A stretch of DNA of 59,687 nt from an uncultured Porphyromonadaceae bacterium (GCA_947643665.1 CANRWW010000016.1:1-59687); one strand, 5' to 3'. Numbered from the stretch's first letter, positions 19,601 to 28,624 are shown. The notes: a model not told the origin generated them from the letters alone. Program-made: numbers and translations.

Positions 19601-20081
19601 ACGTGCTTCCATAATGGTCAGCACCGAAGGACCGGATGACCTGTCTAAATTTGAGCTGGTCAGAGGTTATGATGTTCCCCAGCCTGAGGTCGGCAGCGAC
19701 AGCTATTTCAAGTTTGTCACCGATCTTAAGAAATATGCCGGTCAGAAGATCTGGGTCGCTATTCGCCATACAGCGACCGACGGCCTCGCATATTTCTACG
19801 ATGACTTTACTTTCAGCAATTTCAACAGCTTTGAGGCTGGTGTAATGGATGTGGTCAGCAACAAATCCGGTATAGACATCTATCCTACCATGGCTACGGA
19901 TGTAGTGAATGTAAGCGGTGTTGATGCCGCCTCACTCACGGTGACATCTATGTCAGGAGCCACTGTGGCTGCAGCTGAGGGCGTGACATCAATCAATGTC
20001 GCCGATCTTCAATCAGGTGTTTATGTCCTGACAGTAAAGACTGGTAACGGCATTGTCTCAAAACGTTTTATCAAGCGTTGA
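16626..20081 (+). CDS. Multidomain choice-of-anchor J protein with T9SS sorting tail
   Basis: A 1151-residue secreted protein. The signal peptide is MKKLLLPLALAAIGFTSSAA. Repeated modules starting with an EDFEG/EGFEG/EGFD motif and ending in an IDDV or LDQV strand are choice-of-anchor J (cleaved-adhesin-like) beta-sandwich domains, at roughly 20-230, 345-500, 605-765 and 880-1075. Between them lie DUF1573-like segments with WDFGKVYVG and LTLTNTGTAGLKITGV (230-340, and again near 775-875) and a fibronectin type III-like domain (505-600). The tail IDIYPTMATDVVNVSG ... KRFIKR matches a T9SS type A sorting domain. No protease site is visible. Its neighbour at 20222 is built of the same modules and probably arose from the same family. 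A likely surface adhesin or glycan-binding protein, by inference. Confidence 0.87.
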   Translation: MKKLLLPLALAAIGFTSSAASGDLLSEDFEGMSISISPAYAELQFQDSWQIVNHSDANNVPNRWCLARDTNKDANVILNKKAWIDAGKSSSSSPGYEPEAGVDYLITPVLDLTDQCELSFQWASSGMALEKKQYDLRVYVTEEGGQINEEQFVFSFLDPDMVLESGIQPTVYDWYSVPWVGWQKYVSKINLAPWQGKKVRVAFAYVVTGVTGSYSGKIDAVNSVEIDDVRVYPKQSATTPEPTMSANSWDFGKVYVGAKVRSDVLTLTNTGTAGLKITGVEAPAGFGVVFDRPMDQVNLKKNEGMNLQITYEAGLTSAASGNVVIKTNGSDAVIAVKAVKEMLASDEVYEGFEGEVFPPAGWTSQKWRAVDANIEGDKAAAPNAFYQEKNYLRTPRIDASKSAAKISFTYADIYNGETLPDTEVQLQFSSDGGATWKTVDVFDYNDELNAIVQKSYTENAASDNCYWQFVWNLTYYDPETGAEVSLFYLDQVVLNNIYGARNAPSATSVVSPADGATNVYYRGVKLQWEPAQFATGYRLYVGSDAGATNLVNGEDLGNKLSYDLPELKYSTTYNWKVVPYNAKGDAPVVQTWAFRTIDDPTVTSLPYAEGFDTAVPPMGWNMVVEGGTRWAMNEISPYGGKASAMANPRENGKSTALETPGIQITEPAFASFYWGDGVAVTLQKDDSGQVTNNTKGYDGISKVTFEIFVDGEWQELAMLSDKKNKYWIRERVDLSPYVGKTIVLRWVYTYTDYMQASGACIDEFAIESATPVKLSFNTDGYDAGKVNHDEVFTTENTFTLYNDGSQDAEIKSVTFGKGVFSTSLKEGDKIGAGKAINFSFGVNGNDANEAIEDVMTLTTADGTIATLPVKAEVLPSNVRFYGFERDAYGSLSPAEMKTVDVDRRSTVPLLMVDYAHRGEPFAFVVMNYKKADWNICYPSTGDQCLVTFGADADGVSVEDWIISPAMTATDQSTFEFWCRDYLHADDDRFGKGRASIMVSTEGPDDLSKFELVRGYDVPQPEVGSDSYFKFVTDLKKYAGQKIWVAIRHTATDGLAYFYDDFTFSNFNSFEAGVMDVVSNKSGIDIYPTMATDVVNVSGVDAASLTVTSMSGATVAAAEGVTSINVADLQSGVYVLTVKTGNGIVSKRFIKR

Positions 20082-20130
20082 GCCTAACCGGTCACGTGCC
20101 AGATTGCGTTGACCGTAATATCGGATAAAA

Positions 20131-20175
20131 AAGGATGCCCCCTAAGGCGCATATGCCTCCCGGGGCATCCTTTCC
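20131..20175 (+). terminator. Terminator between the two anchor-J genes
   Basis: AAGGATGCCCC (20131-20141) pairs with GGGGCATCCTT (20162-20172), with an inner AGGC/GCCT stem, and is followed by TTTCC. It ends only about 47 bases before the next ATG. No consensus promoter is seen in that space, so the downstream gene may depend on readthrough or on an unrecognised promoter. Confidence 0.75.
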
Positions 20176-20221
20176 TATCTTTTAGAGAGTTTATCGAATC
20201 AATCATCATCAAAGTAAAACT

Positions 20222-23200
20222 ATGAAACATTCTATTACAAAGTTTCTGATGTTTCTGGCGATGGGTGGAGCTTCCGTCATGGCATATGCGGTTCCGGGGC
20301 TTACAATCACTGAGGCATCTTATTCCGCTCCAGGCGATATATATGCCAATGCTGAAAACCGTATTACGGGCCATACGCTCACGGTAGCTTTGGAGAATAC
20401 CGGTGATGCCGACCTCGTTCCCGGCGATGAGGGCTACAGCCTTACACTCTACCAGACTTCAGGGTCGGTAGAGCTGCAGGTCTTTCAACTGGATACTGCT
20501 ATTCCGGTGGGGGAGACCGTGCGGCTGGAACTGCCGTGCGACTACTCTGTGGATCCCCTGTTGGAGGCAAATCCCGGAAGTGTGAAATTCTGGTCTAAAC
20601 TGAGCGTGAGGGAAAATGTCACCTCCACCTCAAAAGACATCATGCCATGGCGTGATATTTATGCCCATTCCATCGGTTACCATCTCTGTGGTATGAATAG
20701 TGGGGTTGAATATAAGGATCCAATAAGTTTCGGTTTTGTCAAAGAGCCGAAAACGCTTACATATAGGCTGCGTGCTACCGGCACTGCAGATGTGGTTGTG
20801 AATTCGGTGGAATTGCCAGAGGGCTTTGCTCTCACCAATATAGATGTTCCTTTTACAGTAAAGGGTCTCGCTAATGTGGCAGGTAGCGGTGACGCGTATC
20901 AGGCATTGGACATTACATTTACTCCTACGGTGCCGGGTGTCAAGGCCGGTGTAATTAAATTCAATGTGGATGGTGCTGAGTCAAAGGAATATACGATCTC
21001 TGCTTCTTATGTGGGGCCGGACAGCTTCTTTGAAGGATTCGACACTGAAATGGGTTATGATTATGTGCCCAAAGGATGGGTGCTTAGTGATAACTGGGGC
21101 ATAGGCTACAATAGCGTGGCCGATGATGACAAATATAATCTGGCACACGGATCTTCGGAGGATAAGAATTTCAATTTTGCAATCACTCCAAAATTACGTT
21201 TTTCAGAAGAGGATGCCATGACGTTCCAGGCTGCGCGCCGAAGCTATGCATCGCGGATGGAGGTATATTATTCATCGGACAGAAGCAACTGGCAACTTCT
21301 CAAGACAATCAACGCTTATGGGGAAGGTGGAACAGACAGGTTCCCTGCAAATGACCGGACATATGCCGATTATGTTATTGACAATATGCCTGCAGGCGAA
21401 TGGTATATCGGCTTCAAAGGCTTGTATGTGATGCTCAATAATGTGTTCGGCGGCTGTGTGGTGCCGGTGGAGCATGACGCAATGATCTTGCATTCGGACA
21501 TGCCCGCCAAAGTCACTGCCAATAACCCCTGGCAAGCTAAGGTCATGGCGAAGAATCTTGCCGATAACGATGAAACCGCCGGAAATTATACTGTAGAACT
21601 GTTTGTGGATGGAAAGAAGGTGTGCGGTGTGGAGGATACTCCGGCATGGGCATCTTTGGCAGAACAGGAATTTGTAATGTCCCATACGTTCAACGATGCC
21701 GGCGAATATGAAGTTTTCGTCCGTCTGACAGTGGGTGATGTTGTTGTTGAGACAGCTAAGGCCACAGTGGCGGTAAAAGAGGAAAGCGCGGATGAAACAG
21801 TGGAGGTCGGCAGTTGGGACGGATCACGCAAAAGTCCGTGGATACCTTTGAGGACAAACTGGTACAACTCGGAATCGCAGGTAGTGTTCACCCAGGAGTA
21901 TCTTGCCAAATATGGCATTACTCCCGGTAAGCAGCTGATGGGCCTCGCCTTTGATGCGGCGGCCTCATCAAACAAGAAAATAAACACGACTCTTACCGTA
22001 TGGCTTGATCAGGTGGAGAATGGATTTGTTGAGGCTTCCGCTCCGTATGATCTGGCAGATGTCACACCGGTGTTCAGCGGCGCTTATGTTATAGATGTGA
22101 AAAATGAGAGTGTGCCGTATGAGATTATCAACGTAAGTTTCGACGCACCGTATGTTTATGAAGGTGGCAACCTGCTTATGTCGGTGAGAAGCACTAATGC
22201 GGATGTGTACACTGCGTTGGATTTTCCTTATGATGCGGAACTTAACAACAATTCCATCTCCAGATACAATGATAAATACGAGATATTCATAACCAATCCA
22301 TGGAATGGAGCCTCCGGTACGCCCATCACAAAATTCCTTGTCTATTCCCAGCCGGCCTTGATGGCGGGGAAGGTGACCGATGCCGATGGTGCGGCAATCG
22401 CAGGCACGGAAATCCGGCTTGTGTCAGGAGATGTGGTTTACACTGGAATGACAGATGAAGCCGGTGGGTACTCCATAAACGTTTTCCAGCCGGCACTTGA
22501 TTATGTAGTTACCGTAGATCATCCGGACCATCCGGTTTATCAGGCTCCGGTATCATTTGCCGGTGGAGAACCTTCGGGCGATATTGTCTTAAAGGATTTT
22601 TCAAACGAACGCGAATTTACGCTTACCGTGAATGTAGGCAATGATGCTGGTATTTCCCTTGCGGGCACAGTGTTCACTCTTGTTTCAGAACGTTTTTCTG
22701 TAAATTATCCATCCTCGGAGACGGTTCTTGACGAAAACGGAAGCGCGGTAATTGATGTATATGGCGGCAGCCATACTCTCACAATCGCTGTGCCCGGTAT
22801 GAAGCCCTGTGCCATGCAGTTTAATGTCAACAAGCACACTGCCGTGCAGGCGGTTCTTGCAGAGGACGTGCGTCAGCCTTATGGCACTTCGTATGATCTG
22901 GATCATAACATTTTTACAGGTGAAAACACTGTGACATTGAGCTGGAATGGCGATGAAGCTGTATTTGAGGACGATTTTGAGGGTTACGACGCATTTGCCA
23001 TAAATTTCGCTCCTTGGACAGGTATTGATGTTGACAATGTTCCTGCCGCAGGAATGTCTGGCATATATCCCAACAGGGGCGTGGTGAATTATGGCCAGAT
23101 AATCAATCCAATGAAAGTGGAACCTATATGGGATCCCGCCATGTATCCTACGCTGATGGGACGTAGCGGCATGCAGTATGTAGGTTTCGTGCAGACTGCA

Positions 23201-25069
23201 AACGGCATGCCGAACAACGACTGGCTGATTACACCCGCCATGGAGATTGGGGAAGATAACATGCTCCGTTTCAGTATCAAGTCGGCCGACACTGGAAAGG
23301 CTCGTTTTACAGTGGGTGTTTCCATGGAAGAAAATCCTGGCCCCGAAGATTTCACAATGATCTCGGAGGGCAATTACATTGAGGCGGATTTCTCCGATTG
23401 GAAGACTGTGGAAATTTCGCTGGCGGAATATGCCGGCCAGACGGTGAAAATCGGATTCCATTGCATTTCACCCAGCGGTGCTTTTATTTCGCAACTTGAT
23501 GATGTTTTTGTCGGGCGTGTCGCTGCCAATAACGGCGCAAAGGCAAGAAGGGTCGCACAAAAGTCTCCGGCAAATCCGAATGAGAAATTCGTGATAATCC
23601 TTGACGGGGAGACTGTGGGTGAAACCGATGGATACGACTTCACTCTTTCCGATGTCAAACCGGGCAAACATATGGCTCAGATTGTTGCTACTTATCTTAA
23701 TGCGACCGCTGAACCGGTGGATATATCTTTTGAGATAAATGCCGATGATTATGTGAAGTCTGATTTTGTGGTCACAACCAACAACGATATAGTTCCTGAA
23801 GCGCTGAATGTACTTCTTACTTCTGCTGAAGAGAAGGTTTATGCAGTACCGGCGGCAGACGGGAAAGCCTCTGTGGCATCCCTCCCCAAGGGAGTATACA
23901 CCGTTGAAGTTGACCTGGAGTTCTTTAACCATTACAGTGCCGAGGTTCAGATTGATTCTGAGATGACGGTAGACATAGTTTTGGAGGAGGCTATTGTGGC
24001 TCCGTTCAATATATCCCACGAGGGTGTGGTGAATGGCGACAAGATGGATGTGACTGTAAGCTGGAACCGTAATTACGGTTTTGAAGACAGTTTCGAGGCA
24101 TATGATGATTTTGCTACAGGAACTTTCGGCGGCTGGAAGACGCTCAATAACAATTTGGATCCATCCTATCCTATCGGTCTTGGAAGCATGACAAATATTG
24201 TCAGCTTCCCTGGTTGCTCCACTACTGCGAATATGGCAAGTGTGCCTCCTATGGTGTTCAATCCCCATGCCACGGTTCCTGCCATGTCGGCTGACGTAGC
24301 TATTCTGGCTCCTGACGGCGACAAGAGCGTGATCTTCCAGGGTCCCCAGCAGGCAAAGGCAGACAAATGGCTTATCTCTCCGCAGTTGTCAATCTACGAT
24401 GGATATGAGATGAGTGTCTTGGCAAAGGCATATTCCATTTATCCGGAACGTCTGGAATTCATGATTTCTACAACCGGTGATTCGCCTGAGGATTTCAGCG
24501 TGCTTGATGTTGTGGAACCCTCTTATTCAGAATGGACCAAATATACGATATCACTTGACGGATATGCAGGTAATGAAGTGTATCTGGCTGTGCACTGTGT
24601 TTCAGTTGACGGCTTTATCGTGCAGGTTGATGATTTCCGTGTCGGACGTGAAGGTGGCGAGGAAGTTTCTGTTGCCGGCTTTGTCAAGTCATATGATGTG
24701 ACTCTCAACGGTGAAAGCAAAGGGTCTACAACTGATACCGAGATGGTGTTCCCGGCTCTTGGAAAGGGTGAATATAATGTAGGGGTACGCTCGGTATATG
24801 CATCCGGAGCATCGGAATACACAACATATGGATTTTCTGTTCCTGATATTTCAGGATTGGAAGATGTAAATATGCAGCAGGACGTAGTGGTTTCTGGCGG
24901 AGCCGGTGTTATTACAGTGATCGCCGGTGGTGTGGATGTTACGGTTTATACTCCGGCAGGTGTGTCTGTGGCATCGTTCACCGCTTCTGGTGAGACTTCT
25001 ATCTCTGTGGCTCCTGGTGTGTATGTGGTAAATGCCGGAGGTATGGTCAGGAAAGTTACTGTCAAATGA
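20222..25069 (+). CDS. Large modular adhesin-like protein with T9SS-type tail
   Basis: A 1615-residue secreted protein, the largest in the window. The signal peptide is MKHSITKFLMFLAMGGASVMAYA. The N-terminal part is CARDB-like beta structure (about 25-270), followed by an anchor-J-like domain starting FFEGFD (about 275-420). A carboxypeptidase-regulatory-like domain (KVTDADGAAIAGTEIRLV) lies near 715-790. Two clear cleaved-adhesin/choice-of-anchor J domains follow: FEDDFEGYDAF to LDDVFVGR (about 915-1100) and FEDSFEAYDDF to VDDFRVGR (about 1285-1480). Both contain the WLI(T/S)P and WK/WTKY strands. The C-terminal 70 residues (VDVTVYTPAGVSV ... RKVTVK) fit a sorting tail. It has no own consensus promoter after the terminator at 20131-20175. 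Function is inferred as surface binding; no enzyme motif is seen. Confidence 0.85.
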   Translation: MKHSITKFLMFLAMGGASVMAYAVPGLTITEASYSAPGDIYANAENRITGHTLTVALENTGDADLVPGDEGYSLTLYQTSGSVELQVFQLDTAIPVGETVRLELPCDYSVDPLLEANPGSVKFWSKLSVRENVTSTSKDIMPWRDIYAHSIGYHLCGMNSGVEYKDPISFGFVKEPKTLTYRLRATGTADVVVNSVELPEGFALTNIDVPFTVKGLANVAGSGDAYQALDITFTPTVPGVKAGVIKFNVDGAESKEYTISASYVGPDSFFEGFDTEMGYDYVPKGWVLSDNWGIGYNSVADDDKYNLAHGSSEDKNFNFAITPKLRFSEEDAMTFQAARRSYASRMEVYYSSDRSNWQLLKTINAYGEGGTDRFPANDRTYADYVIDNMPAGEWYIGFKGLYVMLNNVFGGCVVPVEHDAMILHSDMPAKVTANNPWQAKVMAKNLADNDETAGNYTVELFVDGKKVCGVEDTPAWASLAEQEFVMSHTFNDAGEYEVFVRLTVGDVVVETAKATVAVKEESADETVEVGSWDGSRKSPWIPLRTNWYNSESQVVFTQEYLAKYGITPGKQLMGLAFDAAASSNKKINTTLTVWLDQVENGFVEASAPYDLADVTPVFSGAYVIDVKNESVPYEIINVSFDAPYVYEGGNLLMSVRSTNADVYTALDFPYDAELNNNSISRYNDKYEIFITNPWNGASGTPITKFLVYSQPALMAGKVTDADGAAIAGTEIRLVSGDVVYTGMTDEAGGYSINVFQPALDYVVTVDHPDHPVYQAPVSFAGGEPSGDIVLKDFSNEREFTLTVNVGNDAGISLAGTVFTLVSERFSVNYPSSETVLDENGSAVIDVYGGSHTLTIAVPGMKPCAMQFNVNKHTAVQAVLAEDVRQPYGTSYDLDHNIFTGENTVTLSWNGDEAVFEDDFEGYDAFAINFAPWTGIDVDNVPAAGMSGIYPNRGVVNYGQIINPMKVEPIWDPAMYPTLMGRSGMQYVGFVQTANGMPNNDWLITPAMEIGEDNMLRFSIKSADTGKARFTVGVSMEENPGPEDFTMISEGNYIEADFSDWKTVEISLAEYAGQTVKIGFHCISPSGAFISQLDDVFVGRVAANNGAKARRVAQKSPANPNEKFVIILDGETVGETDGYDFTLSDVKPGKHMAQIVATYLNATAEPVDISFEINADDYVKSDFVVTTNNDIVPEALNVLLTSAEEKVYAVPAADGKASVASLPKGVYTVEVDLEFFNHYSAEVQIDSEMTVDIVLEEAIVAPFNISHEGVVNGDKMDVTVSWNRNYGFEDSFEAYDDFATGTFGGWKTLNNNLDPSYPIGLGSMTNIVSFPGCSTTANMASVPPMVFNPHATVPAMSADVAILAPDGDKSVIFQGPQQAKADKWLISPQLSIYDGYEMSVLAKAYSIYPERLEFMISTTGDSPEDFSVLDVVEPSYSEWTKYTISLDGYAGNEVYLAVHCVSVDGFIVQVDDFRVGREGGEEVSVAGFVKSYDVTLNGESKGSTTDTEMVFPALGKGEYNVGVRSVYASGASEYTTYGFSVPDISGLEDVNMQQDVVVSGGAGVITVIAGGVDVTVYTPAGVSVASFTASGETSISVAPGVYVVNAGGMVRKVTVK

Positions 25070-25102
25070 CAACCTTGACCGGTTAATACATATCTCAAAA
25101 AT

Positions 25103-25146
25103 GACGGCGTGTCAAAATTTACGAATTTTGACACGCCGTCTTGTTT
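25103..25146. terminator. Long bidirectional hairpin after the 1615-residue gene
   Basis: A perfect 17-bp stem (25103-25119 with 25124-25140) closes on TACG, with T-rich sequence on the plus side and AAAAAT (T-rich on the minus strand) on the other. It can terminate both converging genes. It precedes the structured element at 25162-25319 by 21 bases. Confidence 0.85.
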
Positions 25147-25161
25147 CTGTGCGGATGCTAG

Positions 25162-25319
25162 GGTGCTGTCAGTCATCGACCTGTGGTCGCTTGGCTCAAC
25201 CAAGAATGGTTCCAGATGGTAGGAGCCTGAGGGTGACGGGAGTTGGCTTTGGTCAATGACCGAGCCCGAATCCCCTCAGGCGACGACCCAGATGGGCCAT
25301 TATGAACTGCACCTTTTTT
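25162..25319 (+). ncRNA. Candidate structured RNA element, copy A
   Basis: A non-coding stretch between convergent genes. On the plus strand it folds into consecutive perfect hairpins: CGACC-TGT-GGTCG (25177-25189), CTTGG-CTCAA-CCAAG (25190-25204) and GGTTCC/GGAGCC (25208-25227). A larger hairpin, CCTGAGG/CCTCAGG (25226-25280), encloses GGCT/AGCC and GGTC-AAT-GACC. GGTGC at the start can pair with GCACC at the end, which is followed by seven T's. A related element lies at 50298-50412. No known RNA family was recognised; it is not a tRNA, SRP RNA or tmRNA. Whether it is transcribed, and from what promoter, is unknown. Confidence 0.45.
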
Positions 25320-25330
25320 TATATTGCGGT

Positions 25331-28300
25331 TTATTGCCGCACGGTGAGCTTGCGTGTCAATGGCCCCGCTTTTACAATATAGATGCCGTCAGGCAGGGGG
25401 AGCGCGATATTTCCGGTCGAACTGTGGATTGTGCGGCCAAGGAGGTCTGTGACGATTACTTGGTTTCCGGCCTCGGTGTTTACAACAATCGTTCCTGCGA
25501 TGGATTCGATAGTGGATGAAAAATTGGTGCCTTCCTCTATTTCAGGCGAGCCTGCACCGGGATCGTTCGGGTCGGTAATTTCAAGATTGTCTATGAAGAT
25601 ATAGGCATATGTGTTTATTTTGCCTTCTAAGCACACTTGTATCCGTTTTCCGGCATATGCCGATAGGTCAAGGCTTGATTTTACCCATGTGTGCAGCTCT
25701 CCATTGCCCATTATGAACGGTTCGCCGGTGTTTGCCCATCCGGTGCCGTCGTTGACGGAAATCTGCACCGTATTGAGGTCTTGCGCTCCGAGTACGTAAT
25801 AATGGAATGTCAGTTCTGCCGCAGATGCCCCTGTAAGGTCAATGCGTCCGCTGAAAAGCCTTGCCGACGTAAGAAGGTCGTTTGATCCGAGGACGGCAAA
25901 TCCGTCATCGCCGTCTTGGGCAGGCACGTTGCCGTCCATATCTTTTTCTGTGCTCAGCCACCATTCGGCTCCGTCATACGACATACCGAATGCGTGCGAC
26001 ATGTATGCTCCCGGAAATGATTCCTTGAACGGGAGGGGATCCGGAGCACCGACAGGTACCATATCGGAAGCCATGCCAGCACCGTCCTCACCTTTGCGGT
26101 TTATGGGGAATACGGCAAACTGCATCAGTTCCTGTTCAGCGTCAGGAGCAACGGCCTGGTATTCAAGGTGGCAGTCGGTAAGGTGTTCGGCAATGACGAC
26201 CTGCTCGCGGTATTCGTATTTTACAACGGTATATGTTATGTCGCCGGTTCCGAAATGAAGCCCGTTTACGTCTGTTGTGACTGGCGACCATGACAGTGCA
26301 ACCTCACCGTCGTTTTTTCCGGCAGTTACTTTGAAAGCTGTTGGCATGGAGGGTTTGGAGAATCCTGCAAATACGGATATGAGCGCGCGTTCCCCATCGC
26401 CGTTTTCATTGAAAGGTATTATTTCGTAAGTGTTTTCACCCTCTGCAGCCTCATTGTCAGTGCAGCTCATATATGCTCCGGGGTTACCGGTAAGTTCTGC
26501 CACAAGACGGTTGCCGTTGCGCACTTCAACCTTGGTAAGGCTTTGGAGTTCGTTGCCCCCGAGGTCTGTTTCGGGTGCGGTGAAACTTATCGTGGCTTTC
26601 AGGGCGCCATTGATGTCTGGCTCGGCCTTGATGCCGGTAGCCATTGCCGGAGCGGCTGTTGACAATGGTAAAGAAAGTTCGATATTGTCTACATAGAGTG
26701 CAAACTGGTCTGGCGCCGAACATGCATGGATCGCAAAATGGAAAACACCGTCTTCCGGTGCCTTGAAGTTGGCAGTGATACGGCGGCGTTCGTCCTTTAC
26801 AATTTCAGTCGGCGGCACAAGGCAGGTGGTGAATGCTTCGGGCGCGCAGGAAGTGCCTGCATAGAGGGCTACGTGCTCGGTGTATTGTGATGTCTCGAAA
26901 CCATAGGCGTCAAAAGAGACAGTATATATTTTCCCGGCCTCCAATAAAGCTCCCGGCAGCACGAGGAAATCATTGGCGGAGGAGTGGCGGGTGTCGTAAT
27001 AGCATCCGAAAAATCCGCGCTTGTCCCATTCCCATGTGTTTTTATCATTGTTGAGGTTGAACACGGTGAATGGAGCAGCGCTCTCTTCGGTGGTAAGGGA
27101 ATTGATATATGGTGGCACCACATGCCCCAGCGTGATCCTGTTGGATGTGGTTGCCTGTGCGGTCTTGCCTGATGCATTTGCAGATACTGAGTAACTTACA
27201 ACCTCAAGCCCTTCCGCCGGTGCGCTATATTTCTCGGAAAACTCTGTGGATGTGGTTGAAACAGCTGTGACAGTGCCGTCGGAGCGTTCTACCGTGTATG
27301 TGGGATTTTCAAGGTAGCCGCCGTTTTCAGGCTGTGCCGGTGACCATGTGAGGGTGAATGTGCCTCCCTCATATCTGAGATGCACGTTTTCCACAGGACG
27401 TGGTGTGTCGGCGCCTATGAAGCATCGGTCTGTGGTGGCTGGACTGTCGCCTGCGTCATTGCTTACCGAAACATTGAACATGTGCATGCCGGGAGACTCC
27501 ACAGTGACCGGAACCGCCACCCGTTTGCCGTATGCTGCCGTGCCGGTGGCTACCTGACGGTTGTCAACAGACACTTTGTAGATGGCGTCGCCAGTGGCTT
27601 CTGAACCGTTTACAAGTGTGGAGGGCATTGTAAAACCCACCTCTCCTGAAAGCGATGCTCCTTCAAATGTGATTGTCACATTGCGTGGATAGTCCGGTGA
27701 CAGATCAGAGGTGTATGCCGGAAAGTGCATGCCGAGTATCTCTTCATTATGGACCAGGTCATATACTTTGGCGGCGGCTCCTGTAGCCGGGTCAATCTCA
27801 TATAAGGCGCTCCCTTGTTCGCATGACGTGGCGTAATAAAACTTCCCGTTTCGTGGGTTGACGGCTCCTGACGACTGGTATTTTGAGGCAATGCCTGTTG
27901 ATGCTATCAGCGACGCTTCTCCTGAATCCGCCTCTATGACATACAGGTCGCCGGAAAAAGTGATGCCGTATATGTCGCCCTCAGGGGTGGCTCCCAAGGC
28001 ATTGAAATGAAGCCCGTCGGGGTAGCTTTTTATGCGGGTGGTGCTGAAGTTGTTTTTGTTTATTTTCCCGAAATAATATGTTTCGGTTCTTACGTTGAGG
28101 AAACTTCCGTAACAGTTTCCGCTTGCAGGATCCTGAACCATTGAGAAGGCTTGGAAATTGGAGTCCAGTATCCCCATCCCCGTCATTTCATATGTTTCCG
28201 CATCAATGACATAATAGCTCACTGATCTTGAGCCGTATTCGGTGTCGGCATTGGCAGTCATTATGGAACCGTCAAATACGAGGGTGCCGGCATTGCATGC

Positions 28301-28624
28301 CGCATAATCTGATGTGGCCAGTAATGTAAAAGACGGGGTTGTGCCGGTGGTGGGAATCTCATAATATCCTACCGGGGAGTTTTGCCCGGTCCACGCATCT
28401 GAGAATACTATGGCGCCCCGGGCAGGGATGGATTCGAAAACGGAATTGCCGGTAGTGTAGGGGATTGCCGGTGCCGGAGGTGCAAGGCGCACGTTGCGCG
28501 GATGCTCAAGGGCAAATGGTGCCTGCGGGGCGGTGTGTGTGGAGGTGCGCAGTCCTTGTGCTTGGCCGTATAAGGCAAATAAGGCGAAAGTGGCAACAAA
28601 AACTGCTGTCTGTAATATCCTCAT
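25331..28624 (-). CDS. Secreted fibronectin-III/choice-of-anchor J protein with T9SS-type tail
   Basis: A 1097-residue exported protein. The signal peptide is MRILQTAVFVATFALFALYGQAQ. Residues 60-310 form repeated strands like a beta-propeller (SDAWTGQNSPVGYYEI, FNALGATPEGDIYGITF, PRNGKFYYATSCEQG). Three or so fibronectin type III-like domains follow (about 315-500, 660-860). Two choice-of-anchor J-like sandwiches, with WEWDKRGFFG near 530 and FKESFPGAYMSHAFG near 890, end in VDNIELS and IDNLEIT. The tail (QVIVTDLLGRTIHSSTG ... RKLTVRQ) fits a sorting domain. It converges on the 1615-residue gene across the structured element. A minus-strand TACTTTTG at 28722-28715 is a possible -7 box without a good -33. 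The function is unknown. Confidence 0.85.
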   Translation of the reverse strand: MRILQTAVFVATFALFALYGQAQGLRTSTHTAPQAPFALEHPRNVRLAPPAPAIPYTTGNSVFESIPARGAIVFSDAWTGQNSPVGYYEIPTTGTTPSFTLLATSDYAACNAGTLVFDGSIMTANADTEYGSRSVSYYVIDAETYEMTGMGILDSNFQAFSMVQDPASGNCYGSFLNVRTETYYFGKINKNNFSTTRIKSYPDGLHFNALGATPEGDIYGITFSGDLYVIEADSGEASLIASTGIASKYQSSGAVNPRNGKFYYATSCEQGSALYEIDPATGAAAKVYDLVHNEEILGMHFPAYTSDLSPDYPRNVTITFEGASLSGEVGFTMPSTLVNGSEATGDAIYKVSVDNRQVATGTAAYGKRVAVPVTVESPGMHMFNVSVSNDAGDSPATTDRCFIGADTPRPVENVHLRYEGGTFTLTWSPAQPENGGYLENPTYTVERSDGTVTAVSTTSTEFSEKYSAPAEGLEVVSYSVSANASGKTAQATTSNRITLGHVVPPYINSLTTEESAAPFTVFNLNNDKNTWEWDKRGFFGCYYDTRHSSANDFLVLPGALLEAGKIYTVSFDAYGFETSQYTEHVALYAGTSCAPEAFTTCLVPPTEIVKDERRRITANFKAPEDGVFHFAIHACSAPDQFALYVDNIELSLPLSTAAPAMATGIKAEPDINGALKATISFTAPETDLGGNELQSLTKVEVRNGNRLVAELTGNPGAYMSCTDNEAAEGENTYEIIPFNENGDGERALISVFAGFSKPSMPTAFKVTAGKNDGEVALSWSPVTTDVNGLHFGTGDITYTVVKYEYREQVVIAEHLTDCHLEYQAVAPDAEQELMQFAVFPINRKGEDGAGMASDMVPVGAPDPLPFKESFPGAYMSHAFGMSYDGAEWWLSTEKDMDGNVPAQDGDDGFAVLGSNDLLTSARLFSGRIDLTGASAAELTFHYYVLGAQDLNTVQISVNDGTGWANTGEPFIMGNGELHTWVKSSLDLSAYAGKRIQVCLEGKINTYAYIFIDNLEITDPNDPGAGSPEIEEGTNFSSTIESIAGTIVVNTEAGNQVIVTDLLGRTIHSSTGNIALPLPDGIYIVKAGPLTRKLTVRQ

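Noticed and set aside
25162-25230. Signal recognition particle RNA, because of the GGTGCTGT start
   Set aside because: The conserved SRP tetraloop and GGAAGCAGC motifs are missing.
25228-25290. tRNA-like arm (GAGCCCGAATCCCC) inside the structured element
   Set aside because: There is no acceptor stem, no GTTCAAATC T-loop and no anticodon arm of normal size. The pairing fits a different fold.
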